From Tunicatimonas pelagia (GTDB lineage: Bacteria > Bacteroidota > Bacteroidia > Cytophagales > Cyclobacteriaceae), in NCBI RefSeq assembly GCF_030506325.1, contig NZ_CP120683.1, positions 4,415,001 to 4,479,000 of the forward strand: 64,000 bases of DNA. Direction: 5' to 3'. The notes beneath the pieces were generated by a model, which was given only the letters and a program-made list of their open reading frames with translations, was not told where the DNA came from and did no database searches. This document shows, in pieces, positions 39,990-49,150 of the stretch. The position numbers and the translations under genes were made by a program. Each line of letters starts with the position of its first letter. The first letter of the stretch is position 1.

Positions 39990-42900
39990 CTATTGTCGGG
40001 TATACGCCTCGTTAGTATTCATAATAGCGTTAGAAACCGTAGCCAACGCTGCCACCTGAACGTTAGGTAAGGACTGGTTTCGCTCGTACTCTCCTATGCT
40101 CAAATAAGCCTGGGCATCCTGCGGATCATCTTCAAATCGGTTAACTTCCTTTTGGTAAAACTCCGTAAGCATACTCATTTCCTGCTCGTCGGGACTTCGT
40201 CCGGTAATTAGCCGGAATGCTTGCTCCAGTTGTTGGGTTGAGCCTTGCTGGTTCTTCTCGATCAATCGTTCGGCTAACACACGGGAGGCTTCTAAGTACT
40301 GAGGGGCATTTAGTAAAACCAAGGCTTGCAACGGAGTACTAGTGGTACGTCGACGTACCGTACAAACGCCGCGTTCGGGAGCATCAAAAATTAGCATGGA
40401 CGGTGGCGGAGCTGTTCTCTTCCAAATAGTGTATAAGCTACGTCGGTATAGTCCGTCACCTGGTTCTTGTAAGTACTGATAGCGCCAACCTTTGTTGCTT
40501 AGCTCATCCCACAATCCGGCGGGTTGGTAAGGGTAGACGCTGGTGCCACCAATGGTATCTACCAATAGCCCACTAATTGCCAAAGCATTGTCGCGGATCA
40601 TCTCGGCCGAAAGACGGAAGCGAGGACCTCGTGCCAGTAGTACGTTTTCTTTATCCATCTCAGCTAACTCAGGAGTGACGACCGAACTTTGACGGTAGGT
40701 TGATGACATCACTATCTGCTTGTGTAATGCTTTAGTATCCCAACCCGATTCCACAAAGGTGACCGCTAACCAGTCCAGTAGTTCTGGGTGAGAAGGCAAA
40801 TCGCCCTGATTACCGAAGTCTTCAGCACTTTTAACTAGCCCCTGTCCAAAGTGCATTTGCCAGATACGATTTACGTACACCCGGGCAGTGAGCGGATTTT
40901 CTTCATCAAACAGCCACTTGGTAAGTCCCAGGCGATTTTTGGGAAACTCCTCATCGTAAGATAGTACCGCTTCGGGTATACCCGGTTCTACTTCGGTAGA
41001 GCGGGCATCGTATAACCCTCGATCCAAAATATAAGTGGGGCGAGGTTCTTCTAAGTCCCCCATTACCATAATCTCAGGGATCTCATTTACCACAGTGTTA
41101 ATCCTCACTCGGTGTTGGTGCAAACTATCTCGCAGCATTTCGGCTTGCTCGTCTAACTGCGCCCAGTAGTATTCCTGCACAAGCGACTCTTCTTGATTTA
41201 TCGCCTCCGTAGCATCATCAGGACTGTGCGAGTACAATACTTCCAGCCTGGTGAGTGCTCGATCGTACACTTTGATCTCATCAATACCGCCATTCTTGAA
41301 GGGAATAATGTGGGTTCGTTGTCCTAAAGTAAATCCATTAAAACCGTAAGTATGGATATTAGGCTCGTAGAGAATACCTTTGTACAGATTGTCTTGGTCA
41401 ATACTGGCTGAAACAGGTTGTCCGTTTATGTAGAGATTAACTCCTTCCGCCTGACTGGAACCATCGTAAGTAATTGTTACCTGTGACCATTCTTTGGCGG
41501 GCAATGCCTCCTGAGTGGTGAGCTGAATGCTGTTGTAAGGCCAAGAGTGAGCCATGATAAATTGCAAGCGATTATCGGTCAGGTGAAGCGAGTAACCTTT
41601 GTAACCCAGCCGTAAATCTTCGCAGTGGTAGAACACTCCTATTTCTTTATAAGTCGTATCAGGATGTAGCCAAAGTGAGACAGAGAACGGCTCAGTGCGT
41701 TCGTACCAACCTACTTTTTCGCCTAGTTGTACGGAGTTATAATCACTGATGAAAAAAGCGTTTCCTTTTTTTCCTTCCTTGATGATAGGTTCTTTCAAAG
41801 TAGCGGGTTTACTTCTATCAACTAGGTTAGGCGAAGTGAATGCATCATCGTTGGGCTGAATCTGATCAAACGGATAGTGGGCTACTAAACCCTGATTAAT
41901 TCGTCGCCGCAAGCCAGCTTTGGTGAGCTTAGTATTTGCTTTCCAGTTTTGGTACTGCTCGTCAGGCGATGTTTTTCGTTGATCCAATTTGGTCTCGAAG
42001 TGCTCAATTTTCTGGCTGACGAATTGAATGATGTCTTCTTGTTCTTCATTGCTAAGCAGTAACGAGGGACCAGGGGTTTGGTCAGGCCCATATACCGGAG
42101 TGCCGATCTCGCGGGTACTGTTAAAAAAACCTGAAACTTCGTAGAAGTCCTGCTGACTAATGGGGTCGTACTTGTGATCGTGGCAGCGGGCGCATTCCAG
42201 CGAAAGCCCCATAAAAACCTGCCCAACTGTTCCCACCCGGTCGGCAATATACTCCTGTCGGTATTCTTCAAATACAATGCCCGCCTCAGAGTTTTTCTTA
42301 TGCAGACGGTTGAAGGCAGTAGCCAGAATACTTTCCTGCGTAGGATTGGGAATAAGGTCACCCGCCAATTGCCAGGTAGCAAACTGATTGTAAGGCATAT
42401 TTTCGTTGAAGACTTTAATTACCCAATCGCGCCAGGGTGAAAAGTTCCGGTGCTTATCGTCTAGGTAGCCGTCGCTATCGGCGTAGCGGGCAGCATCCAT
42501 CCAGTTGGCTGCCATTCGTTCTCCGTAAGCGGGTGATTGCAGTAGTCGGTCAACTACTTTTTCGTAGGAATCAGGCGAGTCGTCAGCCAGAAAATGGTCA
42601 ATTTCTTCTAGCGTCGGTGGCAATCCAGTCAGGTCGAAGCTTAACCGTCGGATGAGTGTTTCTTTATCTGCTTTCTGAGATGGAGTAAGCTTCTCCCGCT
42701 CTAATCGAGCCAGCACAAAATGATCGATGGGGGAGCTAGGCCATTCTTCATTCTCAATAGTCGGTAGCTCCGGTTTCTCTGGTTTGATAAATGCCCAATG
42801 CGGTTTATAGTCGGCTCCCTGCTCAATCCACTTGGTAAGAATAGCTTTTTCCTCTATCGTAAGTTGTAGGTGAGATTCGGGAGGAGGCATTACAAAGTCG

Positions 42901-43241
42901 GGATCATCGGAAATGATACGGTGATAAACTGCACTTTTTCCCAGTTTGCCTGGTACAATCGCGTGTCCTTCGCCCGATGCCAAGGCAGCAAATGCTGCTT
43001 TGGGAGTATCTAGTCGTAAATCAGCTTCTTGATTTTCCTTGTCGGGGCCGTGGCAGGCGTAGCAACGGTCGGAAAGAATAGGTTTGACGTGAAAATTAAA
43101 ATCAACTACATCTGGTAGTTTCCTCTCAGCCTCTACAATCTGCGCTGGCTTGTCCGCACCGCAGCGAACGAACAGCATCGCGAACAAGCCGAATGTGAGA
43201 AATAATAGTGGAGTATATAAACGTAGTTTGAGTAAGTGCAT
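39990..43241 (-). CDS. Cytochrome-c / DUF1549 / LamG / DUF1553 protein (copy A)
   Basis: This 1083-aa exported protein has an N-terminal signal ending near Cys27 (LFVRC, not a perfect lipobox). A planctomycete-type cytochrome c segment carries the haem motif CYACH with Cys60, Cys63 and His64. DUF1549 covers about residues 155-370, a concanavalin-A-like LamG domain about 470-690, and DUF1553 about 790-1060 with PLTARVYVNRIWQMHFGQG and RRTTSTPLQALVLLN. Proteins of this type were first noted in Planctomycetes and are proposed to take part in surface polymer degradation with their DUF1501 partner. It starts the operon with DUF1501 and PhyH and is divergent from the WYL regulator. Confidence 0.92.
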   Translation of the reverse strand: MHLLKLRLYTPLLFLTFGLFAMLFVRCGADKPAQIVEAERKLPDVVDFNFHVKPILSDRCYACHGPDKENQEADLRLDTPKAAFAALASGEGHAIVPGKLGKSAVYHRIISDDPDFVMPPPESHLQLTIEEKAILTKWIEQGADYKPHWAFIKPEKPELPTIENEEWPSSPIDHFVLARLEREKLTPSQKADKETLIRRLSFDLTGLPPTLEEIDHFLADDSPDSYEKVVDRLLQSPAYGERMAANWMDAARYADSDGYLDDKHRNFSPWRDWVIKVFNENMPYNQFATWQLAGDLIPNPTQESILATAFNRLHKKNSEAGIVFEEYRQEYIADRVGTVGQVFMGLSLECARCHDHKYDPISQQDFYEVSGFFNSTREIGTPVYGPDQTPGPSLLLSNEEQEDIIQFVSQKIEHFETKLDQRKTSPDEQYQNWKANTKLTKAGLRRRINQGLVAHYPFDQIQPNDDAFTSPNLVDRSKPATLKEPIIKEGKKGNAFFISDYNSVQLGEKVGWYERTEPFSVSLWLHPDTTYKEIGVFYHCEDLRLGYKGYSLHLTDNRLQFIMAHSWPYNSIQLTTQEALPAKEWSQVTITYDGSSQAEGVNLYINGQPVSASIDQDNLYKGILYEPNIHTYGFNGFTLGQRTHIIPFKNGGIDEIKVYDRALTRLEVLYSHSPDDATEAINQEESLVQEYYWAQLDEQAEMLRDSLHQHRVRINTVVNEIPEIMVMGDLEEPRPTYILDRGLYDARSTEVEPGIPEAVLSYDEEFPKNRLGLTKWLFDEENPLTARVYVNRIWQMHFGQGLVKSAEDFGNQGDLPSHPELLDWLAVTFVESGWDTKALHKQIVMSSTYRQSSVVTPELAEMDKENVLLARGPRFRLSAEMIRDNALAISGLLVDTIGGTSVYPYQPAGLWDELSNKGWRYQYLQEPGDGLYRRSLYTIWKRTAPPPSMLIFDAPERGVCTVRRRTTSTPLQALVLLNAPQYLEASRVLAERLIEKNQQGSTQQLEQAFRLITGRSPDEQEMSMLTEFYQKEVNRFEDDPQDAQAYLSIGEYERNQSLPNVQVAALATVSNAIMNTNEAYTRQ

Positions 43242-43250
43242 AGTCTTTCT

Positions 43251-43263
43251 TTCACCCTTGCAA
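43251..43263 (-). promoter_or_regulatory. 13-bp element TTCACCCTTGCAA, left copy
   Basis: This element lies in the 5' untranslated region of copy A, 10 bases ahead of its start codon. Its exact inverse is at 43396-43408. Read on each gene's own strand, both are TTGCAAGGGTGAA, so the two divergent genes carry the same element in the same orientation. It is a good candidate operator for the WYL regulator. Confidence 0.55.
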
Positions 43264-43395
43264 AAAACGGGGTTACGCTAATATAATAAACTCTGATGGC
43301 AGATGGTAGGTTGAAAAAACCGTTTTATTAACTGTTAACAGAACGAACCTTTCATTTTACCTATTTGGTTGATTGGTTTTAGCTATTTTATGATA

Positions 43396-43408
43396 TTGCA
43401 AGGGTGAA
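43396..43408 (+). promoter_or_regulatory. 13-bp element TTGCAAGGGTGAA, right copy
   Basis: The exact inverse of the element at 43251-43263. It overlaps the GTG start codon of the WYL regulator gene, so a protein bound here could repress translation or transcription of its own gene. Confidence 0.55.
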
Positions 43409-44294
43409 TGAGCAACAACGCCTACTCCGATTACTCAAGCTGATTGCCCTGCTATCTTCCCCCTTGCGACGGACGGTGCGGCAGTATGCTGACCTACTGG
43501 AAGTAAATAAAACTACTATTTACCGCTACTTTCGCACGATTGAGGAAGCGGGCTACGCGCTGCTGTTAGACGATCAAAACCAATACTACTTAGATCGGAG
43601 TACAGTTCGCAGTCGTCATCCTGAATTACACTTTAGTGAAGAAGAGGCACAAGTACTGGGCGACTTAGTGCGGAGCTACGACTCGCCTATTCAGCAGGAT
43701 TTGCTCAACAAGATTTACACGCACTCTACTTTAACCGAACTGGCTGATAGCCTAGCCGATGCTCAGCAATCGGTGCGTTACCGCATTCTCAAAGAAGCTA
43801 TTCGGGAAGAACGGCAGGTAATTTTGCGGCAATACGTCTCCATGAATAGCCAGCAAATTGGTGACCGCCGGGTAGAGCCCATCGGCTTTCTGCATCGGGA
43901 TACTTTGGTGGAAGCGTATGATGTGGAGAAAAAAGCAATGCGCCACTTTCGGATCGAACGAATTGCCGAAGTAAAGCGTTGCCAAACCTACTTCCAGCAT
44001 AAAGGTGAGCACCGTCATAGTCAGACCGACCCTTTCCGGGTGGCTAACTTACAGTCTGTTGACGTTACCGTAAAACTTACTCCCACCGCTGCTCAGCAAA
44101 TGAAGGAGCTATACCCGGCTACCGAGCCCTATTTACAGCAGCAAGGTGATTCAACCATTTTTTCAGCACCTGTCAATCGTGAATTCAAACTAATTGATCG
44201 CTTGCTTTTGAGCTTATGCGATGAAGTGCAAGTTGTATCCCCACCCCAGCTCCGCGAGCATTTGCAGACTTTCTGGAAGCGTAATACTATCTGA
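43404..44294 (+). CDS. HTH and WYL-domain transcriptional regulator
   Basis: The 296-aa product has an N-terminal winged helix-turn-helix (about residues 8-65, with LEVNKTTIYRYFRTIEEAG) and a C-terminal WYL domain with VEAYDVEKKAMRHFRIERIAEVK (about residues 168-190) followed by a WCX-like tail. WYL domains bind nucleic-acid-type ligands and these proteins often repress stress or defence genes. The start codon is GTG 43404. It is divergent from the cytochrome copy A gene, and both carry the same 13-bp element. Ten GGAGACC repeats begin directly after its stop. Confidence 0.88.
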   Translation: MNEQQRLLRLLKLIALLSSPLRRTVRQYADLLEVNKTTIYRYFRTIEEAGYALLLDDQNQYYLDRSTVRSRHPELHFSEEEAQVLGDLVRSYDSPIQQDLLNKIYTHSTLTELADSLADAQQSVRYRILKEAIREERQVILRQYVSMNSQQIGDRRVEPIGFLHRDTLVEAYDVEKKAMRHFRIERIAEVKRCQTYFQHKGEHRHSQTDPFRVANLQSVDVTVKLTPTAAQQMKELYPATEPYLQQQGDSTIFSAPVNREFKLIDRLLLSLCDEVQVVSPPQLREHLQTFWKRNTI

Positions 44295-44367
<73 letters not shown>

Positions 44368-44468
44368 ATTTCAAGATTGAAAGCTAGAGGTCAAAATGAT
44401 AGTAGATTTTTTTTGATTATGCTTCCTAGTATCATCCAATACGATACTCGAGTTCCTTAATTTCGGAT

Positions 44469-44508
44469 TCCGGTTTCCCGTCTCCGGTCTCCATAAAAAG
44501 TTTTTTTC
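44469..44508 (+). terminator. Inverted heptamer tract plus T-run, terminator-like
   Basis: Bases 44469-44492 contain about three units of the reverse complement of the GGAGACC repeat (for example GTCTCCGGTCTCC at 44480-44492). The RNA can form a stem of 13 perfect pairs with any of several registers of the upstream tract. AAAAAG and a T7 run follow. It looks like a slippable intrinsic terminator, though the loop of about 115 bases is long. Confidence 0.5.
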
Positions 44509-44572
44509 CAGTTGCAGAGGGTGCAACTCCGGGGTCGTATTCTTGTCATAGATTGATTTAACAGAACATATT

Positions 44573-44965
44573 ATGCAGAAATTAACAATTTATGACCGCA
44601 CATTTTTCGGAGAGCAGGTAGGAGAGGTTCAGATTATTGTAGGTAACAAAGTCACTACCGTGCGAGAGATTATCAACGCTCGGGTAGAAGCAGAAGTAAG
44701 TAGCTACAACCAACGCCAAGCCCATTATTTTCAGGGGTTAGTGCAGCCTACCGGAGCCGAGCAAACTCTTAACGGTTTTCGGCTTAAGAGATGTCAAAAA
44801 ATTGACCCTGAACAGCATACCTATTTAGCGCTAGATAGCTTTCTGAAAAACCAGTACTTCGTTCTGATTGACGACGTACAGGCTGAATCGCTCGACCAGG
44901 AAGTTACCCTTCATTCCGAAACCAAGATTAGCTTTTTAAAACTGACTCCTTTAGTCGGCGGATAA
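44573..44965 (+). CDS. Conserved-looking hypothetical protein beside DUF4132 gene
   Basis: I do not recognise this 130-aa protein. It opens with a beta strand and FFGEQVGEVQIIVGNKVTTVREIINARVE, continues with a helix containing SYNQRQAHYFQGLVQP, and ends with strands including YFVLIDDVQAESLDQEV. No signal peptide or membrane helix is present, and no metal or catalytic motif is clear. It precedes the DUF4132 gene by 68 bases on the same strand, and the spacer holds a heptamer tract. It may be a small partner of the DUF4132 protein. Confidence 0.7.
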   Translation: MQKLTIYDRTFFGEQVGEVQIIVGNKVTTVREIINARVEAEVSSYNQRQAHYFQGLVQPTGAEQTLNGFRLKRCQKIDPEQHTYLALDSFLKNQYFVLIDDVQAESLDQEVTLHSETKISFLKLTPLVGG

Positions 44966-44995
44966 TTTTATAGAACACTGATAGACAGAGCTTTC

Positions 44996-45023
44996 TTCAT
45001 TATCCACTATCCATTTTCAATTA
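44996..45023 (+). repeat. Degenerate heptamer tract before the DUF4132 gene
   Basis: Four consecutive units of the TTCATTA/TCCATTT type sit just before an A9 run and the start codon of the DUF4132 gene. Confidence 0.5.
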
Positions 45024-45033
45024 AAAAAAAATC

Positions 45034-47634
45034 ATGGCAATACAGACTTTACGTAAGATATTCTTTGGTAACTTTATACTTAAAGGCCACTCAGAACTAC
45101 AATCATTACTGAATCAGATAGATCAGGAAAAGCGGACGAAGACTGATTACGGGTGGATGTGGATAGACCGAGATCTTTCAGAAACCTCTACTTATCAGCA
45201 GATAAAGGCGAAAAACCCGGCTGAGAAGCGAGAGTTAGTATTAGAACTAGTGGCTATGCTGCCTAAGCTGAAAAGCCGACTGGCCCGACGGAGCTCTTAT
45301 AGATCTAGTGATCCGGATATTAGCTTGGAAAGGATGGGAAGTCTACTGCTAGAACGGCTTATCCGGCAGAAATTAGATTTACGGGAAGATGATTTTATCT
45401 TTCTACTTAATACCTACGCTAACGTTCCAGACCGAGCCTACTATCACTTGAATTGTTGGCCGGTAGGGTATACTGTAAAACAGTTAGAACGTTTCGCATC
45501 TAACAATCTACTCAGCCCTGACTTTCAAGCTTTCCTTACTCAATATATTCAGCAAGCGGATTTTGACCAAAAGCGGTACTACTGGGGGTCTAACTTACCG
45601 CAAGTTAAACTAAAGATAGAAACATTATTGCATCGAGCTCGAAGCGGTAATGCCACAGTTCCTCCATTAGTATTGAGCGAACAAGACAGCTTTGGGAGGT
45701 TAGTCAACCAATCGGTAAACAGCCTTTCTGGCAAAATGCGTCCCCACTATTACGAACTACTTCACTTGGCGGCGACGGCTTCGGGTGCTAAGCCTACCAA
45801 AAAATATAGTAAAGCGATAGAGAAAATTGTGGAAGCAACCGGGGCAATTCACCTTCGGGAGACAGTAAGAACGTGGCTGGCTTTTTTGATTAGCATGGAT
45901 AATATTGAAGAAGAATATCATCAGACTTGGCAAAACCGAACATATACTTACACTACCCATATTTTTCTTCAGCACCAGAACGCTACCATTGCCAAAGGGC
46001 TGGTTTGGTCATTAGTACAAGTTAGCAATCCGATAACGTTGGTGACGATTGGGCAATTGGCTGAGCGGGCTTTTCGGAAGATACCGGGAGTCGGGGCAAC
46101 GGCGATGGCGTTAGGTAATGCCTGCCTTTATCTGCTGGCGCATTCTGAAGGTACCGAAGGAGTAGCCTACCTTTCAGGCTTGAAGACTAAAATGTCACAA
46201 AATAATATCCGCCAACGGATACAGCAGTGTATTGAACAGAAATCAGTGCAGTTGGGAATTAGTCCGCATGAAGTAGAGGAAATGGTGGTGCCTCATTACG
46301 ACCTTACAGCGGGTAGAAAAGAGATTATATTCGATGATTATACACTAGAGGTTTCTATTCAGGGCATTGGTAAGATTAACCAAGTTTGGCGGAAGTCTGA
46401 TGGTTCAACGCAAAAATCAGTACCCAGTTTTGTGAAGCAATCTACAGTGCATCAGTCCCGCCTAACTGCCGTCCGGGCTGAAATCAAGGAAATCAAAAAG
46501 AATTTGACAACGCAGCGAGACCGGATTGATCGATCGTATGTGCAGAACCGGAGTTGGGCTTACGAAAAATTCTGCCAGTACTACCTTCACCACGGGTTAG
46601 TGGGTTGGCTAGCCCAACGACTTATTTGGTCATTTGAACTTGGCGAACAAACTATTCCGGCTATCTGGCGCAATAACCATTGGGAAGATGTGGATGGGAA
46701 TCCATTGAACGGAATCAATGATATTACTCGGGTTACTCTTTGGCACCCAATTCAATCTAAAACGGAGGAGGTATTGGCGTGGCGTGAGCGACTGGAGCAT
46801 TTAGAGATACAGCAGCCTCTGAAGCAGGCTTACCGAGAGATTTACTTGCTAACCGATGCTGAAGTAAATACCCGCTTCTACAGCAACCGGATGGCGGCGC
46901 ATATTCTGAAGCAACACCAACTTAATGCCCTGGCGGGAGTTAGAGGTTGGAAGTACAGTTTAATGGGAGCTTTTGACGACGGGCGCGACCGGGCTGAAGT
47001 AGCTATTAATCTACCAGATCATAACCTGCAAGCTTCTTTCTGGATTAACGAAATGCTGAGTGAAGAGGCCATGAACGATACGGGAATCTGGCTTTACGTG
47101 GCTACCGATCAGGTACGCTTCACCCAAGATGATAAAGTGCTCAATCTCATTGATGTTCCTCCTTTGATCTTTTCCGAGATTATGCGGGATGTGGATTTAT
47201 TCGTGGGGGTAACCAGCGTAGGTAATGATCCGCAGTGGCAAGACAATGGAGGTACTCCTCAGTTTCGCGAGTACTGGACAACCTATTCATTTGGTAACCT
47301 GAGTGAGGTAGCCAAAACCCGTAAGGCAGTTTTGGAGAAAGTATTACCTCGGTTGAAGATCAGTAAAGTAGCCAGCATTGATGGGAAGTTCTTGAAGGTA
47401 AAAGGAACGTATAAGACCTACAAAATTCACATTGGTAGCACCAATATTTTGATGGAGCCTAACGATCAGTATCTGTGCATTGTCCCGTCGCGTGGTTCGG
47501 CTTCCAGTGCTGATAAGTTGTTTTTACCCTTTGAAGGTGACCGAGGCTTCGCGATTTTACTCAGTAAGGCATTTTTACTAGCTGAAGATCATAAGATTAC
47601 CGATCCGACGATCCTCAGCCAGTTAGGAAAATAA
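45034..47634 (+). CDS. DUF4132 domain-containing protein
   Basis: The 866-aa protein is largely alpha-helical and repeat-like in its first 400 residues. The C-terminal 250 residues match DUF4132, with EIYLLTDAEVNTRFYSNRMAAHILKQHQ and GDRGFAILLSKAFLLAEDHKITDPT. DUF4132 occurs in E. coli MolR/YehI-type proteins of unknown biochemical role, sometimes with WGR domains. There is no signal peptide. It follows a WYL regulator and a small unknown gene, and a terminator ends the group; WYL plus DUF4132 combinations could belong to a stress or defence response, which is speculation. Confidence 0.88.
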   Translation: MAIQTLRKIFFGNFILKGHSELQSLLNQIDQEKRTKTDYGWMWIDRDLSETSTYQQIKAKNPAEKRELVLELVAMLPKLKSRLARRSSYRSSDPDISLERMGSLLLERLIRQKLDLREDDFIFLLNTYANVPDRAYYHLNCWPVGYTVKQLERFASNNLLSPDFQAFLTQYIQQADFDQKRYYWGSNLPQVKLKIETLLHRARSGNATVPPLVLSEQDSFGRLVNQSVNSLSGKMRPHYYELLHLAATASGAKPTKKYSKAIEKIVEATGAIHLRETVRTWLAFLISMDNIEEEYHQTWQNRTYTYTTHIFLQHQNATIAKGLVWSLVQVSNPITLVTIGQLAERAFRKIPGVGATAMALGNACLYLLAHSEGTEGVAYLSGLKTKMSQNNIRQRIQQCIEQKSVQLGISPHEVEEMVVPHYDLTAGRKEIIFDDYTLEVSIQGIGKINQVWRKSDGSTQKSVPSFVKQSTVHQSRLTAVRAEIKEIKKNLTTQRDRIDRSYVQNRSWAYEKFCQYYLHHGLVGWLAQRLIWSFELGEQTIPAIWRNNHWEDVDGNPLNGINDITRVTLWHPIQSKTEEVLAWRERLEHLEIQQPLKQAYREIYLLTDAEVNTRFYSNRMAAHILKQHQLNALAGVRGWKYSLMGAFDDGRDRAEVAINLPDHNLQASFWINEMLSEEAMNDTGIWLYVATDQVRFTQDDKVLNLIDVPPLIFSEIMRDVDLFVGVTSVGNDPQWQDNGGTPQFREYWTTYSFGNLSEVAKTRKAVLEKVLPRLKISKVASIDGKFLKVKGTYKTYKIHIGSTNILMEPNDQYLCIVPSRGSASSADKLFLPFEGDRGFAILLSKAFLLAEDHKITDPTILSQLGK

Positions 47635-47657
47635 ATACTGCCCCTCACTTCTTAATC

Positions 47658-47690
47658 AAGCCCTGCCTAAGGAATTAGACAGGGCTTTTC
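47658..47690 (+). terminator. Rho-independent terminator after DUF4132 gene
   Basis: AAGCCCTG at 47658-47665 pairs with CAGGGCTT at 47680-47687. Inside, CTAA and TTAG pair around a GGAA tetraloop, and TTTTC follows. It separates this transcript from the convergent DUF1501 gene. Confidence 0.8.
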
Positions 47691-47698
47691 TCATTCTT

Positions 47699-49147
47699 TT
47701 AGGCTAAAATATCCTTTACTATGTGACCGTGAACATCGGTTAACCGAAATCTTCTTCCCTGATGTTTGAACGTTAAGCGCTCGTGGTCGATACCCATCAG
47801 GTGCAGCAGCGTAGCCTGAAAATCGTGCACGTGTACGGGATCTTTGACGATATTATAGCCAAACTCATCAGTTTCACCGTAGCTGAAACCAGATTTTACT
47901 CCGCCCCCGGCCATCCAGACAGTGAAGCAGCGCGGATGGTGATCGCGCCCGTAGTTGTCCTTGGTTAGTTTTCCTTGAGAGTAGTTGGTTCGTCCGAATT
48001 CACCGCCCCAAACCACCAGCGTATCTTCTAAGAGTCCTCGTTGTTTTAAGTCCTTCACCAGAGCGGCCGAAGCCTGATCGGTATTTTTACATTGATGCTT
48101 AATACCGCCCGGAAGGTTTCCGTGCTGGTCCCAACCCTGGTGGTAGAGTTGGACGAACTTGACATCGCGCTCAATTAGCCTTCTCGCCAACAGGCAGTTG
48201 GCGGCATACGTACCGGGGTCTCGAGCATCTGGGCCGTACATATCAAATACCCAATCAGGTTCATCGCGCATGTCGGTCACTTCCGGTACGGAGGTTTGCA
48301 TCCGAAACGCCATTTCGTACTGGGCAATCCGATTAAGAATTTCGGGATCGCCGTAGGCTTCATACTGCAATTCGTTTAGCTGATGCAAATAGTCTAACAT
48401 TTGCGCCCGATCTTGGTGATGAAATCCGTTAGGGTCGTTAAGAAACAATACCGGGTCTTTTCCCGAACGGAACTGTACCCCTTGGTGGGTTGACGGCAAA
48501 AAAGCATTGCCCCACAGTCGGGCGTACAGCGGTTGCCCCCCGGCATTTTTAGAAACTAGTACGATGAACGCCGGAAGGTTCTCATTATCGGACCCTAAAC
48601 CGTAGCTCAGCCACGAACCAATACTGGGCCGTCCGGCCTGCTGCGAACCGGTCTGAAAAAAAGTAATAGCCGGATCGTGGTTGATGGCTTCGGTATGCAG
48701 CGACCGAATAAAACAAAGGTCGTCTACCACCTCCGCCGTATACGGCATCAGCTCACTTACGGGGGCACCGCTGTTGCCGTACTGAGAGAATGTAAATTGA
48801 GAACCAGCCAACGGGAGCGATGACTGTCCGGCACTCATCCCGGTGAGTCGCTGCCCTTTTCGCACGCTATCGGGCAATTCTTCACCATTCATCTTTTCTA
48901 GCAGTGGCTTATGGTCGAAGGTCTCAAACTGGGAGGGACCACCACTTTGAAAGAGGTAAATCACCCGCTTGGCTTTAGGCGCAAAATGGGGGGCACCCAA
49001 CACTCCGCCCGAAACCTGCGGGGAAGCTGAGAAGCCACTCGTTGGGTTGAGCATCGCTCCTAAGGCGAAAGCACCCAATCCCATACCGGACTTGCGGAGA
49101 AACTCCCTTCGGTTAAAATGATCGGATATTTTATCTAAATGATTCAT
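47699..49147 (-). CDS. DUF1501 protein with Tat signal (copy B)
   Basis: A 482-aa paralogue of the protein at 38540, with the twin-arginine signal RREFLRKSG (residues 13-21) and the same [10 protein letters not shown] and [11 protein letters not shown] signatures. The two proteins share most residues over their full length, so the gene pair arose by duplication. It lies 3 bases downstream of the copy B cytochrome gene. No PhyH gene accompanies it. Its substrate may differ from that of copy A. Confidence 0.9.
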   Translation of the reverse strand: MNHLDKISDHFNRREFLRKSGMGLGAFALGAMLNPTSGFSASPQVSGGVLGAPHFAPKAKRVIYLFQSGGPSQFETFDHKPLLEKMNGEELPDSVRKGQRLTGMSAGQSSLPLAGSQFTFSQYGNSGAPVSELMPYTAEVVDDLCFIRSLHTEAINHDPAITFFQTGSQQAGRPSIGSWLSYGLGSDNENLPAFIVLVSKNAGGQPLYARLWGNAFLPSTHQGVQFRSGKDPVLFLNDPNGFHHQDRAQMLDYLHQLNELQYEAYGDPEILNRIAQYEMAFRMQTSVPEVTDMRDEPDWVFDMYGPDARDPGTYAANCLLARRLIERDVKFVQLYHQGWDQHGNLPGGIKHQCKNTDQASAALVKDLKQRGLLEDTLVVWGGEFGRTNYSQGKLTKDNYGRDHHPRCFTVWMAGGGVKSGFSYGETDEFGYNIVKDPVHVHDFQATLLHLMGIDHERLTFKHQGRRFRLTDVHGHIVKDILA

Positions 49148-49150
49148 GGT

